Part shown: positions 1 to 8,238 of the stretch, piece after piece | Layout: each line of letters opens with the position of its first letter | Position numbering within the stretch: the first letter of the stretch is position 1 | DNA from: Aliihoeflea sp023389195 | GTDB taxonomy: Bacteria; Pseudomonadota; Alphaproteobacteria; Rhizobiales; Rhizobiaceae | Direction: 5' to 3' | Assembly: GCA_023389195.1 (NCBI GenBank) | Contig: JAEWET010000028.1 | Location: forward strand, 7,611-71,610 | DNA length: 64,000 nt | Notes under the pieces: generated by a model | What the model was told of the DNA's origin: nothing | The model's database searches: none | The model's input: only the letters and a program-made list of their open reading frames with translations | Position numbers and translations under genes: made by a program

Positions 1-310
1 TCTGCATGCAGCCGAGATCGATGAGGCGCGCACCGTCCTGTTTGGCGGCTGCGAAGCGACGGACGGCGTCGGCCGACGAGGCGGCGAAGACGGCCTTGCC
101 TTCGATGTTCATCGCGTAGGGCTGCATCGAGCCCTTCCGTCCGGTCTCGGTGAGGCCGACGGCATAGAGGATGCCGGCGGGAATGTCGTAGCGGTCGGCC
201 GCGCGCAGAATCTCGACCTCGCACGCATTGGCGAAGGCGGGAAATGCGGGAAGCGAAAAGGCGGCGACGCTAGATATAAACGCCGCGGCTGCCCTGGCTT
301 TCGCCCGCAT
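1..310 (-). CDS. Lytic transglycosylase, SLT domain (3' end outside window)
   Basis: Reading leftwards from an ATG at 310, the frame stays open to the window edge for 103 codons. Residues 1-29 form a typical Sec signal peptide ending in AFANA. They are followed by a segment (IPAGILYAVGLTETG) that matches the start of soluble lytic transglycosylase catalytic domains, with the Glu of TETG in the place of the usual catalytic acid. It would cut peptidoglycan in the periplasm, probably to make room for the flagellar rod or motor. GGGAGAG lies just upstream of the ATG. The start lies 41 bases inside the end of fliK, and S. meliloti has a transglycosylase gene at the same place after fliK. The C-terminal part is not in the window, so full length and other domains are unknown. 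Confidence 0.8.
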   Translation of the reverse strand, partial: MRAKARAAAAFISSVAAFSLPAFPAFANACEVEILRAADRYDIPAGILYAVGLTETGRKGSMQPYAMNIEGKAVFAASSADAVRRFAAAKQDGARLIDLGCMQ

Positions 311-1586
311 TGCGCTCTCCCTCGAAGCTGCCCGTACCGTTGCCCGCGCCGCGCTGGCCGTTCTGGCGGCCGCTCTCACCACCTTCATGAGCGAAGCGCT
401 CGCCGCCGCGCTCGAAAGCGCCCTGTTGTCCCTGCTGGCCCTGCGACTGCATCTGGGCGGATGGCTGCTGGGTGACCGTCACGCGGTCGATTTCGATGCC
501 GAGCCCGCGCAGGGCCTTGGCGATCTCGTTCGAATCCGCAGCGAGTTTGGACGTTGCCTCGCGCGTCTCGGCCTGAAGCTCGACGCGCATTTCGCCGCCC
601 TGCAGCGAAAGCTTTGCCGTCACGACGCCGAGCTCCAGCGGGTGAAGCTGGATTTTCAGGACGCGCATCGGCTCGGCCGTCTGGGGCTGGCCTGCGGCGG
701 TCGCGGCCGACCGGGCGAGTTCGGGCACCTCCTCGCCGATAGCACCCAGAACGGCCTGCGCGGGGCCCTGGAGGCTTGCGGCGAAGGCGGGGACGGTCTG
801 GACCGACAAGGTGGCGACGGGACGCGCGGATCGATCGCCGGCGTGCGCCTCGGGCAGCGTCGCCGAGCGCGGCTGTGTGACGAGCGGCTCGGATGTCGAC
901 TTGACGGCGACATCGCGAGCGGTGGCTTCGCGCGTGGTGGGATCGGCCGGCTTCGCGTCGGCAGATGGCGTTTGCGCGCGGGCCGCGTCGCCGGTGCTGG
1001 CGCGGATAGGCTCGGAACGCATCGACGGGCGATGGCGGTCGTCGATGAGCCGTTCGTCACGGCGCGCGACGGCGGCGGCAAGGCGAGCGTCCGGGATCGT
1101 CTCGGCGGTTTCCGGTGACGTGGTGGCGGAAGGCTCGGATGCGTCGATCGGGGCCGGGGCGGGAACAGCGTTCTCGATGTCGGGAGCGGTCCCATCCGTG
1201 ACGGGTGCCTCGTCGCCCCTGGGCATGCGCAGGGCGAGCCAGTCGATATGCGCGTGGCCGGGCGGGCGCAGCCTTGTTTCCTGGTCGGCCGGTGTTGCGG
1301 TCGACTTCCGATCGCCGAACTCGGGGCGTCCATCCTTGCCGTCGTCGCTGCCTGTCGATGTGGCGGCAGCGAACAGGCCTTCGATCGCTGGCTCCGCTTC
1401 GTCCGCGTCCGGCAGTACCGTGTCGTCCGGCTTTTCCTTCGACGCAATCTTGGCGTCAGTCCGCTTGGAGGGCACGTCGCGGTCGAGGAAATCGCCGAAC
1501 GCGCCGCGCGCATCGGACGTTTCCTCGCGACCGGGCATGGTGCGGGCGGAAGGGGGTTGCATGGCGGGCATGTCGACGAGGCGCAT
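270..1586 (-). CDS. fliK: Flagellar hook-length control protein FliK (MotD)
   Basis: 438 aa from an ATG that overlaps the motC stop as TGATG; an in-frame TTG one codon earlier is the only nearby alternative. The first 260 residues are Pro/Ala/Asp-rich and low in complexity. Residues of about 300-380 form the conserved C-terminal FliK domain (LKIQLHPLELGVV, then GIEIDRVTV). The tail is Gln/Gly-rich. FliK is exported by the flagellar type III apparatus and signals the switch from hook to filament export through FlhB. Rhizobial FliK was first named MotD and lies after motC, as here. The length is normal for this divergent family. Confidence 0.85.
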   Translation of the reverse strand: MRLVDMPAMQPPSARTMPGREETSDARGAFGDFLDRDVPSKRTDAKIASKEKPDDTVLPDADEAEPAIEGLFAAATSTGSDDGKDGRPEFGDRKSTATPADQETRLRPPGHAHIDWLALRMPRGDEAPVTDGTAPDIENAVPAPAPIDASEPSATTSPETAETIPDARLAAAVARRDERLIDDRHRPSMRSEPIRASTGDAARAQTPSADAKPADPTTREATARDVAVKSTSEPLVTQPRSATLPEAHAGDRSARPVATLSVQTVPAFAASLQGPAQAVLGAIGEEVPELARSAATAAGQPQTAEPMRVLKIQLHPLELGVVTAKLSLQGGEMRVELQAETREATSKLAADSNEIAKALRGLGIEIDRVTVTQQPSAQMQSQGQQGQQGAFERGGERFAHEGGESGRQNGQRGAGNGTGSFEGERNAGESQGSRGVYI

Positions 1587-2734
1587 CAATTCGAACCCTC
1601 CAGAAGGCGGTCGATCGCGTCCAGCTTGGCGCGGGTCGACGAGATGTAGCTGTCGGTGTCGCTGGTCGTTTCCGGGTCGATCACGGCGGGGATCGCAATT
1701 GCCGCCTGCGGGATGTCGGGGCGGTCGACGACGGTCTGCGCGATGTCGGTCGCTGCATCGAGAAGCGCACGGTCGCCTTCCGACAGGCGCGAGCGGTCGA
1801 TGGATTGCAACGTCGTCAACGTGTCCGCGACCTGCGGCGTCGCGACGCCGCCGAGATTTGAGTAGAGAAGCGCGCGCGGGTCCTGCGCCGCGTCGCGGGT
1901 CGCCAGCCGTTCGGCGAAGGCGATCATGACCGGGTCGTTGGCGATCGCTGCCTGGCGCGACATGCGCAGCGCGATCGTCTCGGCCTGTTCGGGCGTCATC
2001 CAGGCGAGGATGTCCGCCATCTCGCCGGCATCGAGGCTCGCATGCATCGCGGCCAGACCCGAGACGAAGGCTTCGGCGAACTGGCTCGCATAAGGCGAAC
2101 GCAGGAAGCGGCGCACATAGGCCGACGCAACGCGTGCGAAGACGTCCGGTTTCGATGCGCTGACGGCGATCAGCAGCGAGCGGCGCAGGGCCGCTTCCTC
2201 GACCAGCGTGCCGGGTGCGAGCAGGCGCGCGGTGTCGAGATTTGCCAGCGCCGCGTCGGGCTCGTCGTTCGACAGAACCGTTCCCTTGACCAGCGCGACG
2301 AAGGGCGCGTGGTCGTCCAGCGTCACCGGCGAGACGGTCGCGAGCACGTCGCGCGCGGCCTGGAAATTTCCGCCGAGATAGGCGCGCAAGGCGTCGGCAA
2401 GCGGCTTGGACGGGTTTTCGGAGTCGAGCTTCGACAAGGCAAGGTCGAGCGTCACCGGGTTGCCGCCGCTCATCGCATAGACGAGCAGCGCCGAGAGGTT
2501 GCGCTGGTCGGCCAAATCCTCCGGCGTCGCGTTTCGCATGCGCTCGTCGATCATCTCCAGGAGCTTGCGCTGCATCGGCAGGGCCGCGTGGTCGCCATTG
2601 GCGATGCGGTCCTGCACGAGTTGCAGCGAGCGGATCATCTGGAAAGGCTGGAGCGCCGAACTCGCCGCCGCCGCGCCGCAGAGCGCGCCGGTCAGGGCAA
2701 GAGCGATCCCGAGCCTGGCGAGCGCGGTTCTCAT
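1586..2734 (-). CDS. motC: Motility protein MotC, periplasmic MotB partner
   Basis: 382 aa beginning with a signal peptide (LGIALALTGALCGAAAASS). MotC is a periplasmic protein known from rhizobia. It binds the periplasmic part of MotB and is needed for torque generation. The mature part is helical with tetratricopeptide-like spacing, and the middle reads LSALLVYAMSGGNPVTLDLALSKL. The ATG at 2734 overlaps the motB stop as ATGA, so translation is probably coupled. A longer frame upstream has no signal peptide and overlaps motB, so it was not chosen. The gene lies between motB and fliK, the standard rhizobial order, and its chaperone motE is in the same window. Confidence 0.9.
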   Translation of the reverse strand: MRTALARLGIALALTGALCGAAAASSALQPFQMIRSLQLVQDRIANGDHAALPMQRKLLEMIDERMRNATPEDLADQRNLSALLVYAMSGGNPVTLDLALSKLDSENPSKPLADALRAYLGGNFQAARDVLATVSPVTLDDHAPFVALVKGTVLSNDEPDAALANLDTARLLAPGTLVEEAALRRSLLIAVSASKPDVFARVASAYVRRFLRSPYASQFAEAFVSGLAAMHASLDAGEMADILAWMTPEQAETIALRMSRQAAIANDPVMIAFAERLATRDAAQDPRALLYSNLGGVATPQVADTLTTLQSIDRSRLSEGDRALLDAATDIAQTVVDRPDIPQAAIAIPAVIDPETTSDTDSYISSTRAKLDAIDRLLEGSN

Positions 2735-3978
2735 CCTTCGACCTCGAGCAGGATCTCGATGCGGCGGTTGAGCCCGTCGAGCGGGTCCGCGACGTTCTTC
2801 AACTGCCGGTCGGCATAGCCGGCGACTTCGCCGATGCGGGTCTCGTCGAGCCCGCCGCGCACCAGCATGTAGTATGCGGCATGGGCGCGGGCGGTCGACA
2901 GGCGCCAATTGTCGTATTCGGCGCTGCGGAACGGACGGCCATCGGTGTGTCCCATGACGGAAACCTTGCCGGTTCGCTGGTCGAGCGCGGCGCCGACCTT
3001 TTCCATCGCGCGCACGAGCTGGCCGACGGGCACGGCCGAGCCGACCTGGAACATGCCGTATTCGAGATCGTCGGTGAGCGAGATCAGGATGCCCTTGTCG
3101 ACCGGGGTGACGGTGATGGATTCGTTCAGCCTGCTGTCCTCGCCGAAGGCTTCGGCAAGATCGCCGCGCAGGGTTTCGGCGATGCGTTCGGCGGCGGCGT
3201 CACGCGGTTCGGCTTCGGCCTCCTGCGCGTCCGGGCTGGCGGCGACGGGCGCCGGGGGAACCGGTGCGGCGAGGGCGGCGACGTCCTCGCCTTCCAGTTC
3301 TTCGACTGCCGGCACCTCGACGATGGCGGGTGCCTGCGGCACCGGCGGGGTCGCCTCTTCGAGAACGAGAGGTTCGGCGTCGGGCAGCGGCGGGATCGCC
3401 ACCTGCTCCGACCAGAAATCGGGCGCGAACGGGTCGCGGTAGGATTCGCCGCCTTGCGCACCGGTCGCGGGGCCCGAAGTCTGCGCCCCGCCATCGCCGC
3501 GCGCCGATATGTTCTGCATCGTCGCGGTCTGCTGGGCGATCTCCGCGAGGACCGCGAAGGGATCGGCGAAGAGATGGGCGTCGCTGGTTTCGGACTGGTC
3601 GCGCTGGCCGGGCGCGCTTCCTTCCTGCGCCGGGCCCGCCATGGCGCTGCGGTCGCCCGTGGGGTTCTCGTTCTGCCAGCCGGCTGTGCCCTCGACGCTT
3701 TCCTGCGCCGAACCGCCGGAAGGCGTTTCCTGCTGCTGCGTGCTGGGGATCGGATCGGCCAGCCGCATCGGGTTGAAATAGCTCGCGACGGCGGCCTTGG
3801 TTTCCTCGGTGGTGGCGTTGACGAGCCACATGACGAGGAAGAAGCACATCATCGCCGTCATGAAGTCGGCAAACGCGATCTTCCACACGCCGCCATGATG
3901 GCCGTCGTCGTCATCGCCGCCGCGGCGCTTGACGATGATGATCTCGCGCTTGGAATCGTCGCCGTCGGGCATGCTCAT
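2731..3978 (-). CDS. motB: Flagellar stator protein MotB
   Basis: 415 aa. An acidic and basic N-terminal tail is followed by one membrane helix at about residues 34-55 containing FADFMTAMM; the Asp at about 38 is the expected proton-carrying residue. A long Pro/Glu/Ala-rich linker leads to an OmpA-type peptidoglycan-binding domain in the last 150 residues (VMGHTDGRPF, RRIEILLEVEG). The protein anchors the MotA/MotB proton channel to the cell wall. I chose the ATG at 3978 because GAGGTG lies about seven bases upstream and the start overlaps the preceding stop as ATGA. The long linker is typical of rhizobial MotB and probably contacts MotC. Confidence 0.95.
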   Translation of the reverse strand: MSMPDGDDSKREIIIVKRRGGDDDDGHHGGVWKIAFADFMTAMMCFFLVMWLVNATTEETKAAVASYFNPMRLADPIPSTQQQETPSGGSAQESVEGTAGWQNENPTGDRSAMAGPAQEGSAPGQRDQSETSDAHLFADPFAVLAEIAQQTATMQNISARGDGGAQTSGPATGAQGGESYRDPFAPDFWSEQVAIPPLPDAEPLVLEEATPPVPQAPAIVEVPAVEELEGEDVAALAAPVPPAPVAASPDAQEAEAEPRDAAAERIAETLRGDLAEAFGEDSRLNESITVTPVDKGILISLTDDLEYGMFQVGSAVPVGQLVRAMEKVGAALDQRTGKVSVMGHTDGRPFRSAEYDNWRLSTARAHAAYYMLVRGGLDETRIGEVAGYADRQLKNVADPLDGLNRRIEILLEVEG

Positions 3979-4607
3979 GCGATCACCTCGGACAGCGCGC
4001 CGGACCATTCGGCGAGCCGCGTTTCATAGACGGTCTCGTCGATCGAGACGGACAGGTCGGCGCCCGGCGCCTCGACGAAGCGCATGCGTTCCGACGACGC
4101 GCCCATGGCCGCGCGCAGCGGCTCGTAGAGCGAAGCGGGGCCGCGCACGACGATCTTGACGGCGTCGCTGTCCTCCAGCGCCGAGCGCATGACCTTGACC
4201 ATGCGCTCGACCGATTTGCGGCCGAGATCGTCCGACAGCACGCCCGACAGGAGGCGGGCGGCGGAGGTCGCCGTCAGGTCGACCACGCGGTCTTCCAGTT
4301 CCTGCAGGCGGGTGGCGATCGTCGCGCCCATGGTCGAGGCGAAGTCCTGGGAGAGGCCTTCCATCTCGGCGCGATGCGTTTCGGCGAGGCGTTCGAGCTC
4401 GGCCTCGTGGCGCTCAGTCAGCGAAGCGGCGATGCGCGCCTCGGTGTCGGCGACGGCGCGGTCGAGACGCGCCTGCCACTCCGCGTCGCTCGTCGCCGAT
4501 CCGCGCGGCTCGGCGGCCGGCTGCGGGCGGGCGGGCCGTGGCGCGCGCGGGGCGAGGGATGCCGCGCCGAAATCCGGAAGGGCGTCGGAAAGCGCCTGCG
4601 TTCGCAT
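3975..4607 (-). CDS. FliH-like flagellar export protein
   Basis: 210 aa from the ATG at 4607, which shares its first base with the fliF stop (TGATG). Residues of about 55-130 are an Ala/Glu-rich coiled coil. The C-terminal half contains VKIVVRGPASLYEPL and, at the end, SIDETVYETRLAEW, which is the FliH/YscL pattern. FliH controls the export ATPase FliI and ties it to the C ring. The gene occupies the place of a hypothetical gene before motB in S. meliloti. It is weakly conserved in sequence and easily missed, so I give no symbol. A longer upstream frame overlaps fliF almost completely and was rejected. Confidence 0.75.
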   Translation of the reverse strand: MRTQALSDALPDFGAASLAPRAPRPARPQPAAEPRGSATSDAEWQARLDRAVADTEARIAASLTERHEAELERLAETHRAEMEGLSQDFASTMGATIATRLQELEDRVVDLTATSAARLLSGVLSDDLGRKSVERMVKVMRSALEDSDAVKIVVRGPASLYEPLRAAMGASSERMRFVEAPGADLSVSIDETVYETRLAEWSGALSEVIA

Positions 4608-6238
4608 CAGGCGGCTTCCTTGTGCGCCCATTTGCGCAGGATGAGGGCGGTGCGTTCCTCGTTCAGATCGACCATGCGCGCCAGGCGCTCCTGCGGATTG
4701 GGCTTCAGCTTGCGGCGCAGATCGTCGGTGACGTTGCCGGCGGCGGGGCCGGGCAGGGCCTGCGAGGCGGCGGCCGTCGCGGCTTCGTCCGGCGCGGGCA
4801 GGCTGTTCTGGACCTCGTCGAAGGACGGGCCGGCAATGGCTTCCTGCGGGCGGGTCAGCGCGGCCGTCATCGGGCGCAGGCCGAACCACGATACGAGGAA
4901 GACGACGATGACGAAGGCGAGCGCGTTGATCATGGTGCCGGTGTGGCGTCCTGCCGCCTCCATCCAGCTTTGCGCGACGGGATCGGCCCCTTCGATTCCG
5001 TCCATGAACTCGACGGACGAGACGGTGATGACGTCGCCGCGCGCCTCCGAAAAGCCGGTTGCGGAGGCGACGACGTTGCGGATCTCGGCGATGCGGGCCT
5101 CGATCTGCTCGGGCGTCGGGCTTTCGCCGATGACCGAGGCGAGGCGGGCCTGGTTGACGACCACCGCGATCGACATCTTGGAGACGGAATAGCCATTGGA
5201 GACGGTGGCGATGCGCTTGGAATTGATCTCGTAGTTCGTCGTTTCCTCGCGGCGCTCGCGCTGCTCGGAAGATTCGGGACCGGCGCCGGGCGCGGCCTGC
5301 TCTTCGGGCAGGTTCTGCTGGACGGATGCCGCCTGCGAGGCTTCGCGCTGGTTCGACTGGTCGTTGGAGCGCACGACCTGCATCGACCGCTCGACGCGGC
5401 TTTCGGGATCGAAGATCGTCTCCTCGATCTGCTGGCTGTCGGTGTTGACCTCGGCGCGGACCGAGGCGCGGAAATTGTCGTAGCCGAGATAGGGCGAGAG
5501 GGCGCGGCGGATATTGTCCTCGACCTGCGATTCGACCGAGCGCTCGACGCCCATCGCGCGGGTCAGCGCCATGTTGTTCGGATCGTCGCCGGCGGCAAGC
5601 AACGTGCCGGCGGAATCGAGCACTGTCACGTCCTCGACCGAAAGGCCCGGAACGGCGGCGGCGACCATGTGGCGGATCGACATCGCGGCCTGCGTGGCGT
5701 CGCTGCCGGCGGTGCGGATGACGACGGAAGCGGAGGGGCGCTGTTCCTCGCGGCGGAAATTGGCGCGCTCCGACATGACGATATGGACGCGCGCGGCCTT
5801 GACGCCCGCGATCGACTGGATGGTGCGCGCGATTTCGCCTTCGAGTGCGCGAACGCGGGTCACCTGCTGCATGAAGGAGGTCAGGCCGAAGGAGCCGACA
5901 TTGTCGAAGAGTTCGTAACCCGCATTTGTCGAGGTCGGCAGGCCGCGCTCGGCGAGGAGCATGCGGGCCGGGCCGGTGCGGCCGACCGGAACCATGACGG
6001 TGGTGCCGTCGCTGGCGACGTCGAAGTCGATCCCGTTCTCGCCCAGCACCATGCCGATCTGGTTGATGTCGCCCCGGTCGAGGCCGACATAGAGCGTCTC
6101 GTAGGTCGGCTTGTTGAGATAGAGCGAGGCCGCAATGACGGTCGCGACGACGAAGGCGCCGACACCGCCCATGATGGCGAGCTTCTGGGGGCCGAAGGCA
6201 CGCAGATTGTCGAGTAGGGTCTTGAGCTGATCAGGCAA
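4607..6238 (-). CDS. fliF: Flagellar MS-ring protein FliF
   Basis: 543 aa from a TTG codon with GGAGCGA about eight bases upstream. Membrane helices lie at about residues 20-42 and 440-460. Between them is the secretin/FliF ring-building region (ETLYVGLDRGDINQIG near the start, GVKAARVHIVMSERANF in the middle). The C-terminal tail (LARMVDLNEERTALILRKW) is the FliG-binding segment. FliF makes the inner-membrane ring on which the rotor and export gate are built. The length matches rhizobial FliF. It lies 117 bases from the flagellin stop and is followed by coupled fliH-like, motB, motC and fliK genes, so it heads that transcription unit. Confidence 0.97.
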   Translation of the reverse strand: MPDQLKTLLDNLRAFGPQKLAIMGGVGAFVVATVIAASLYLNKPTYETLYVGLDRGDINQIGMVLGENGIDFDVASDGTTVMVPVGRTGPARMLLAERGLPTSTNAGYELFDNVGSFGLTSFMQQVTRVRALEGEIARTIQSIAGVKAARVHIVMSERANFRREEQRPSASVVIRTAGSDATQAAMSIRHMVAAAVPGLSVEDVTVLDSAGTLLAAGDDPNNMALTRAMGVERSVESQVEDNIRRALSPYLGYDNFRASVRAEVNTDSQQIEETIFDPESRVERSMQVVRSNDQSNQREASQAASVQQNLPEEQAAPGAGPESSEQRERREETTNYEINSKRIATVSNGYSVSKMSIAVVVNQARLASVIGESPTPEQIEARIAEIRNVVASATGFSEARGDVITVSSVEFMDGIEGADPVAQSWMEAAGRHTGTMINALAFVIVVFLVSWFGLRPMTAALTRPQEAIAGPSFDEVQNSLPAPDEAATAAASQALPGPAAGNVTDDLRRKLKPNPQERLARMVDLNEERTALILRKWAHKEAA

Positions 6239-6294
6239 AGGTTTCTCGCTCCGGCAGTACGGGTTGCGAGGACCTTATGAATTCAAGCTTGTGC

Positions 6295-6330
6295 GAAAAT
6301 GAAATCGGGCCGCGACAAGCGCGGCCCGAT
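6295..6330 (-). terminator. Rho-independent terminator after flaA
   Basis: An 11-bp GC-rich perfect stem (6304-6314 with 6320-6330, loop of five) lies just past the flaA stop. On the minus strand it is followed by TTTCATTTT. It should end the abundant flagellin transcript before fliF. Confidence 0.85.
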
Positions 6331-6355
6331 CCATGTCACATCGCGGCTGCCGCTA

Positions 6356-7141
6356 TTAGCGGAAGAGCGAGAGAACCGACTGCGAGTTCTGGTTGGCGAT
6401 CGACAGCGCCTGGATGCCGAGCTGCTGCTGCGTCTGCAGAGCCGAAAGGCGAGCCGATTCGGCGTTCATGTCGGCGTCGACCAGAACGCCGATACCGCGA
6501 TCAACCGCGTCCATCAGCTTGGACGTGAAGTCGAGCTGCGAGTCGATGCGCATCTTGGCAGCGCCCATTTCGGCGGCGGCGGCGCGCATGGCGTCGAGAG
6601 CGGTTTCCGTCGTGCCGGCATCGGTCGACAGGTTGGCAACTTCACCTTCGAGATCGTAGGCAGCGACGGAGATCGTGTCGACGGTGCCCGAGCCCTTCAC
6701 GTAGCCGCTGACGACATCAAGATCGGCGCCCGCAGTCGACAGCAGGTTCTGGCCTTCGAAGTCGGATGCCAGGGCGATAGCGGTGATCTGTTCTGTAAGC
6801 TGCGTGATTTCCGCGTCGATCGCATCCTCGTCGACGCCGCCCTGCTCCTTGGCGATCTGCTTCGCCAAAATCTGTTCAGTCAGCTTGATGGCTTCCGTCA
6901 GACCCGTGTAAGCCGTGTCGACAACGGCAGAGCCGAAGCCAAGCGAGTCCTTGACGGCCGAGTTGACGCTGTTCTGGGCCTTCATGCCGGTCGAGATCGA
7001 CCAGTAAGCCGCGTTGTCGGCAGCCGTCGAAACGCGCTCGCCGGTGGCGATGCGGTTCTGCGTCGTCGCGAGGTTCTTGTTGGTGAGCGACAGCGTCTGG
7101 AGAGCCGTCATCGCGGACGTGTTGGTGAGAAGCGAAGTCAT
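6356..7141 (-). CDS. flaA: Flagellin (short form)
   Basis: 261 aa. The N-terminus (MTSLLTNTSAMTALQTLS) and C-terminus (GIQALSIANQNSQSVLSLFR) are the conserved D0 helices that polymerise the filament. D1 helices lie inside them. The centre is only about 60 residues with no large variable domain, so this protein is shorter than the roughly 300-400 aa usual for rhizobial flagellins. It is the only flagellin in the window, whereas S. meliloti has four in a row at this position. GGGG lies about ten bases before the ATG, the gene has a long leader and a strong terminator, and it is probably a monocistronic late gene. Confidence 0.95.
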   Translation of the reverse strand: MTSLLTNTSAMTALQTLSLTNKNLATTQNRIATGERVSTAADNAAYWSISTGMKAQNSVNSAVKDSLGFGSAVVDTAYTGLTEAIKLTEQILAKQIAKEQGGVDEDAIDAEITQLTEQITAIALASDFEGQNLLSTAGADLDVVSGYVKGSGTVDTISVAAYDLEGEVANLSTDAGTTETALDAMRAAAAEMGAAKMRIDSQLDFTSKLMDAVDRGIGVLVDADMNAESARLSALQTQQQLGIQALSIANQNSQSVLSLFR

Positions 7142-7341
7142 GTTCGTTGCCCCTGTGTGTACAGAAAACTCTACGGGACATACCGGGCTTCAACCGGTGC
7201 GACGGAGCGGCATCATGCCTGTGACATCCCCTCATTTGAGCGTCAGTCCGTCGTGCCTTGTGATTCATAGGGACGAGGTCTTAACGAGGTGTTTCATGGG
7301 TTGCTTATTTTCGGGGGAAGGGGGTTTTTTCCATGAGAAGG
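7142..7341 (-). promoter_or_regulatory. Leader and presumed promoter region of flaA
   Basis: About 200 bases upstream of flaA hold no convincing gene. This stretch should contain the late-class flagellin promoter, but I could not place a convincing -35/-10 pair or a sigma-54 GG-N10-GC signature. It is AT-richer than its surroundings around 7260-7330. Together with the adjacent repeat it makes a 362-base gap between flaA and fliP. Confidence 0.4.
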
Positions 7342-7485
7342 GACCCCCACCCTTTATCCCTCCCCACAAGGGGGAGGGAGGGCATGCGCCTGGTGCTCTA
7401 CCCTTCGGCTCGGTGCCAGGTTGACGGTTGGCATCGGCGCCGACGTCCTCCCTCCCCCTTGTGGGGAGGGATACAGGGTGGGGTC
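7342..7485. repeat. Long intergenic inverted repeat, family A copy 1
   Basis: Two arms of about 40 bases (7342-7382 and 7447-7485) are near-perfect inverted copies, with one extra C and one substitution, separated by 64 bases. Both contain CCCTCCCCACAAGG. The element begins 18 bases after the fliP stop and separates the fliP operon from flaA. The same arm sequence occurs at 43368-43508. Confidence 0.85.
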
Positions 7486-7503
7486 AATTCGGAAGAGAAC
7501 CGG

Positions 7504-8238
7504 TCAGGAAATCGACCGGACCAGACTGCCGACAAGCAGGTTCCAGCCGTCGATCAGGACGAAGAACAGGATCTTGAAGGGCAGGGCGACGACGGTTGGC
7601 GGCAGCATCATCATGCCCATGGCCATGGTGATGGTCGCGACGATGAGGTCGATGACGAGGAAGGGCAGGACGATCAGGAAGCCGATCTCGAAGCCGCGCC
7701 GGATTTCCGAGATGAGAAAGGCGGGGACGAGGATGCGCATGTCGACGACTTCGCCCTCGGCGATCGCCTGGCCGCGCTCGGCGGCAAGGTCGGCGAAGAG
7801 GGCGAGGTCCTGGTCGCGCACGTTTCGCAGCATGAAGGCGCGGAAGGGTTCGGCGATCTCGGTGACCGCTTCTTCTTCGGTGATTTCGTTGTTGATCAAC
7901 GGCTGCAGGCCGTTCTGCCAGGCCGTGTCGAAGGTCGGCGACATGACGTAGAAGGTCATGAAGAGCGACAGCGAGATCAGGATCAGGTTCGCCGGCGTCG
8001 AGGGCAGGCCCATGCCGGCGCGCAGGATCGACAGCGCGATGACGAAGCGGGTGAAGCTCGTCACCATGATCAGGATGCCCGGCGCGACGGAAAGGACCGT
8101 CAGGATGCCGAAGAGCTGGATGATGGTGCCGACCGTCGAGCCGTCGGTCTGTCCGGTCAGCGCGCCTAGGTCGAGCGTCTGGGCTCCGGCCGATCCCGTC
8201 AGCCAGAAAAAGGCGATGGCGTAAGCGAAGACTTTCAT
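7504..8238 (-). CDS. fliP: Flagellar export gate protein FliP
   Basis: 244 aa. A cleavable signal sequence (residues 1-19) is followed by two helices (about 40-85), a periplasmic segment and two C-terminal helices. SFTRFVIALSILR and FLIVLPFLVIDLIVA are signature stretches of the FliP/YscR family. FliP forms the core of the type III export gate with FliQ and FliR. The ATG overlaps the fliL stop as ATGA. The gene ends the long minus-strand flagellar run; fliQ and fliR do not follow it here. Confidence 0.97.
   Translation of the reverse strand: MKVFAYAIAFFWLTGSAGAQTLDLGALTGQTDGSTVGTIIQLFGILTVLSVAPGILIMVTSFTRFVIALSILRAGMGLPSTPANLILISLSLFMTFYVMSPTFDTAWQNGLQPLINNEITEEEAVTEIAEPFRAFMLRNVRDQDLALFADLAAERGQAIAEGEVVDMRILVPAFLISEIRRGFEIGFLIVLPFLVIDLIVATITMAMGMMMLPPTVVALPFKILFFVLIDGWNLLVGSLVRSIS

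Noticed and set aside
4538..6217. 559-codon plus-strand frame opposite fliF and the fliH-like gene
   Set aside because: It is an antisense shadow: composition is Gly/Arg/Asp-biased and no domain is visible, while fliF is unmistakable.
7142..7503. Possible small genes in the flaA-fliP gap
   Set aside because: Frames there run through the inverted repeat, lack ribosome binding sites and have no family match.
7333..8169. 278-codon plus-strand frame opposite fliP
   Set aside because: It starts in the repeat, is Asp/Arg/His-biased, and lies wholly opposite fliP.
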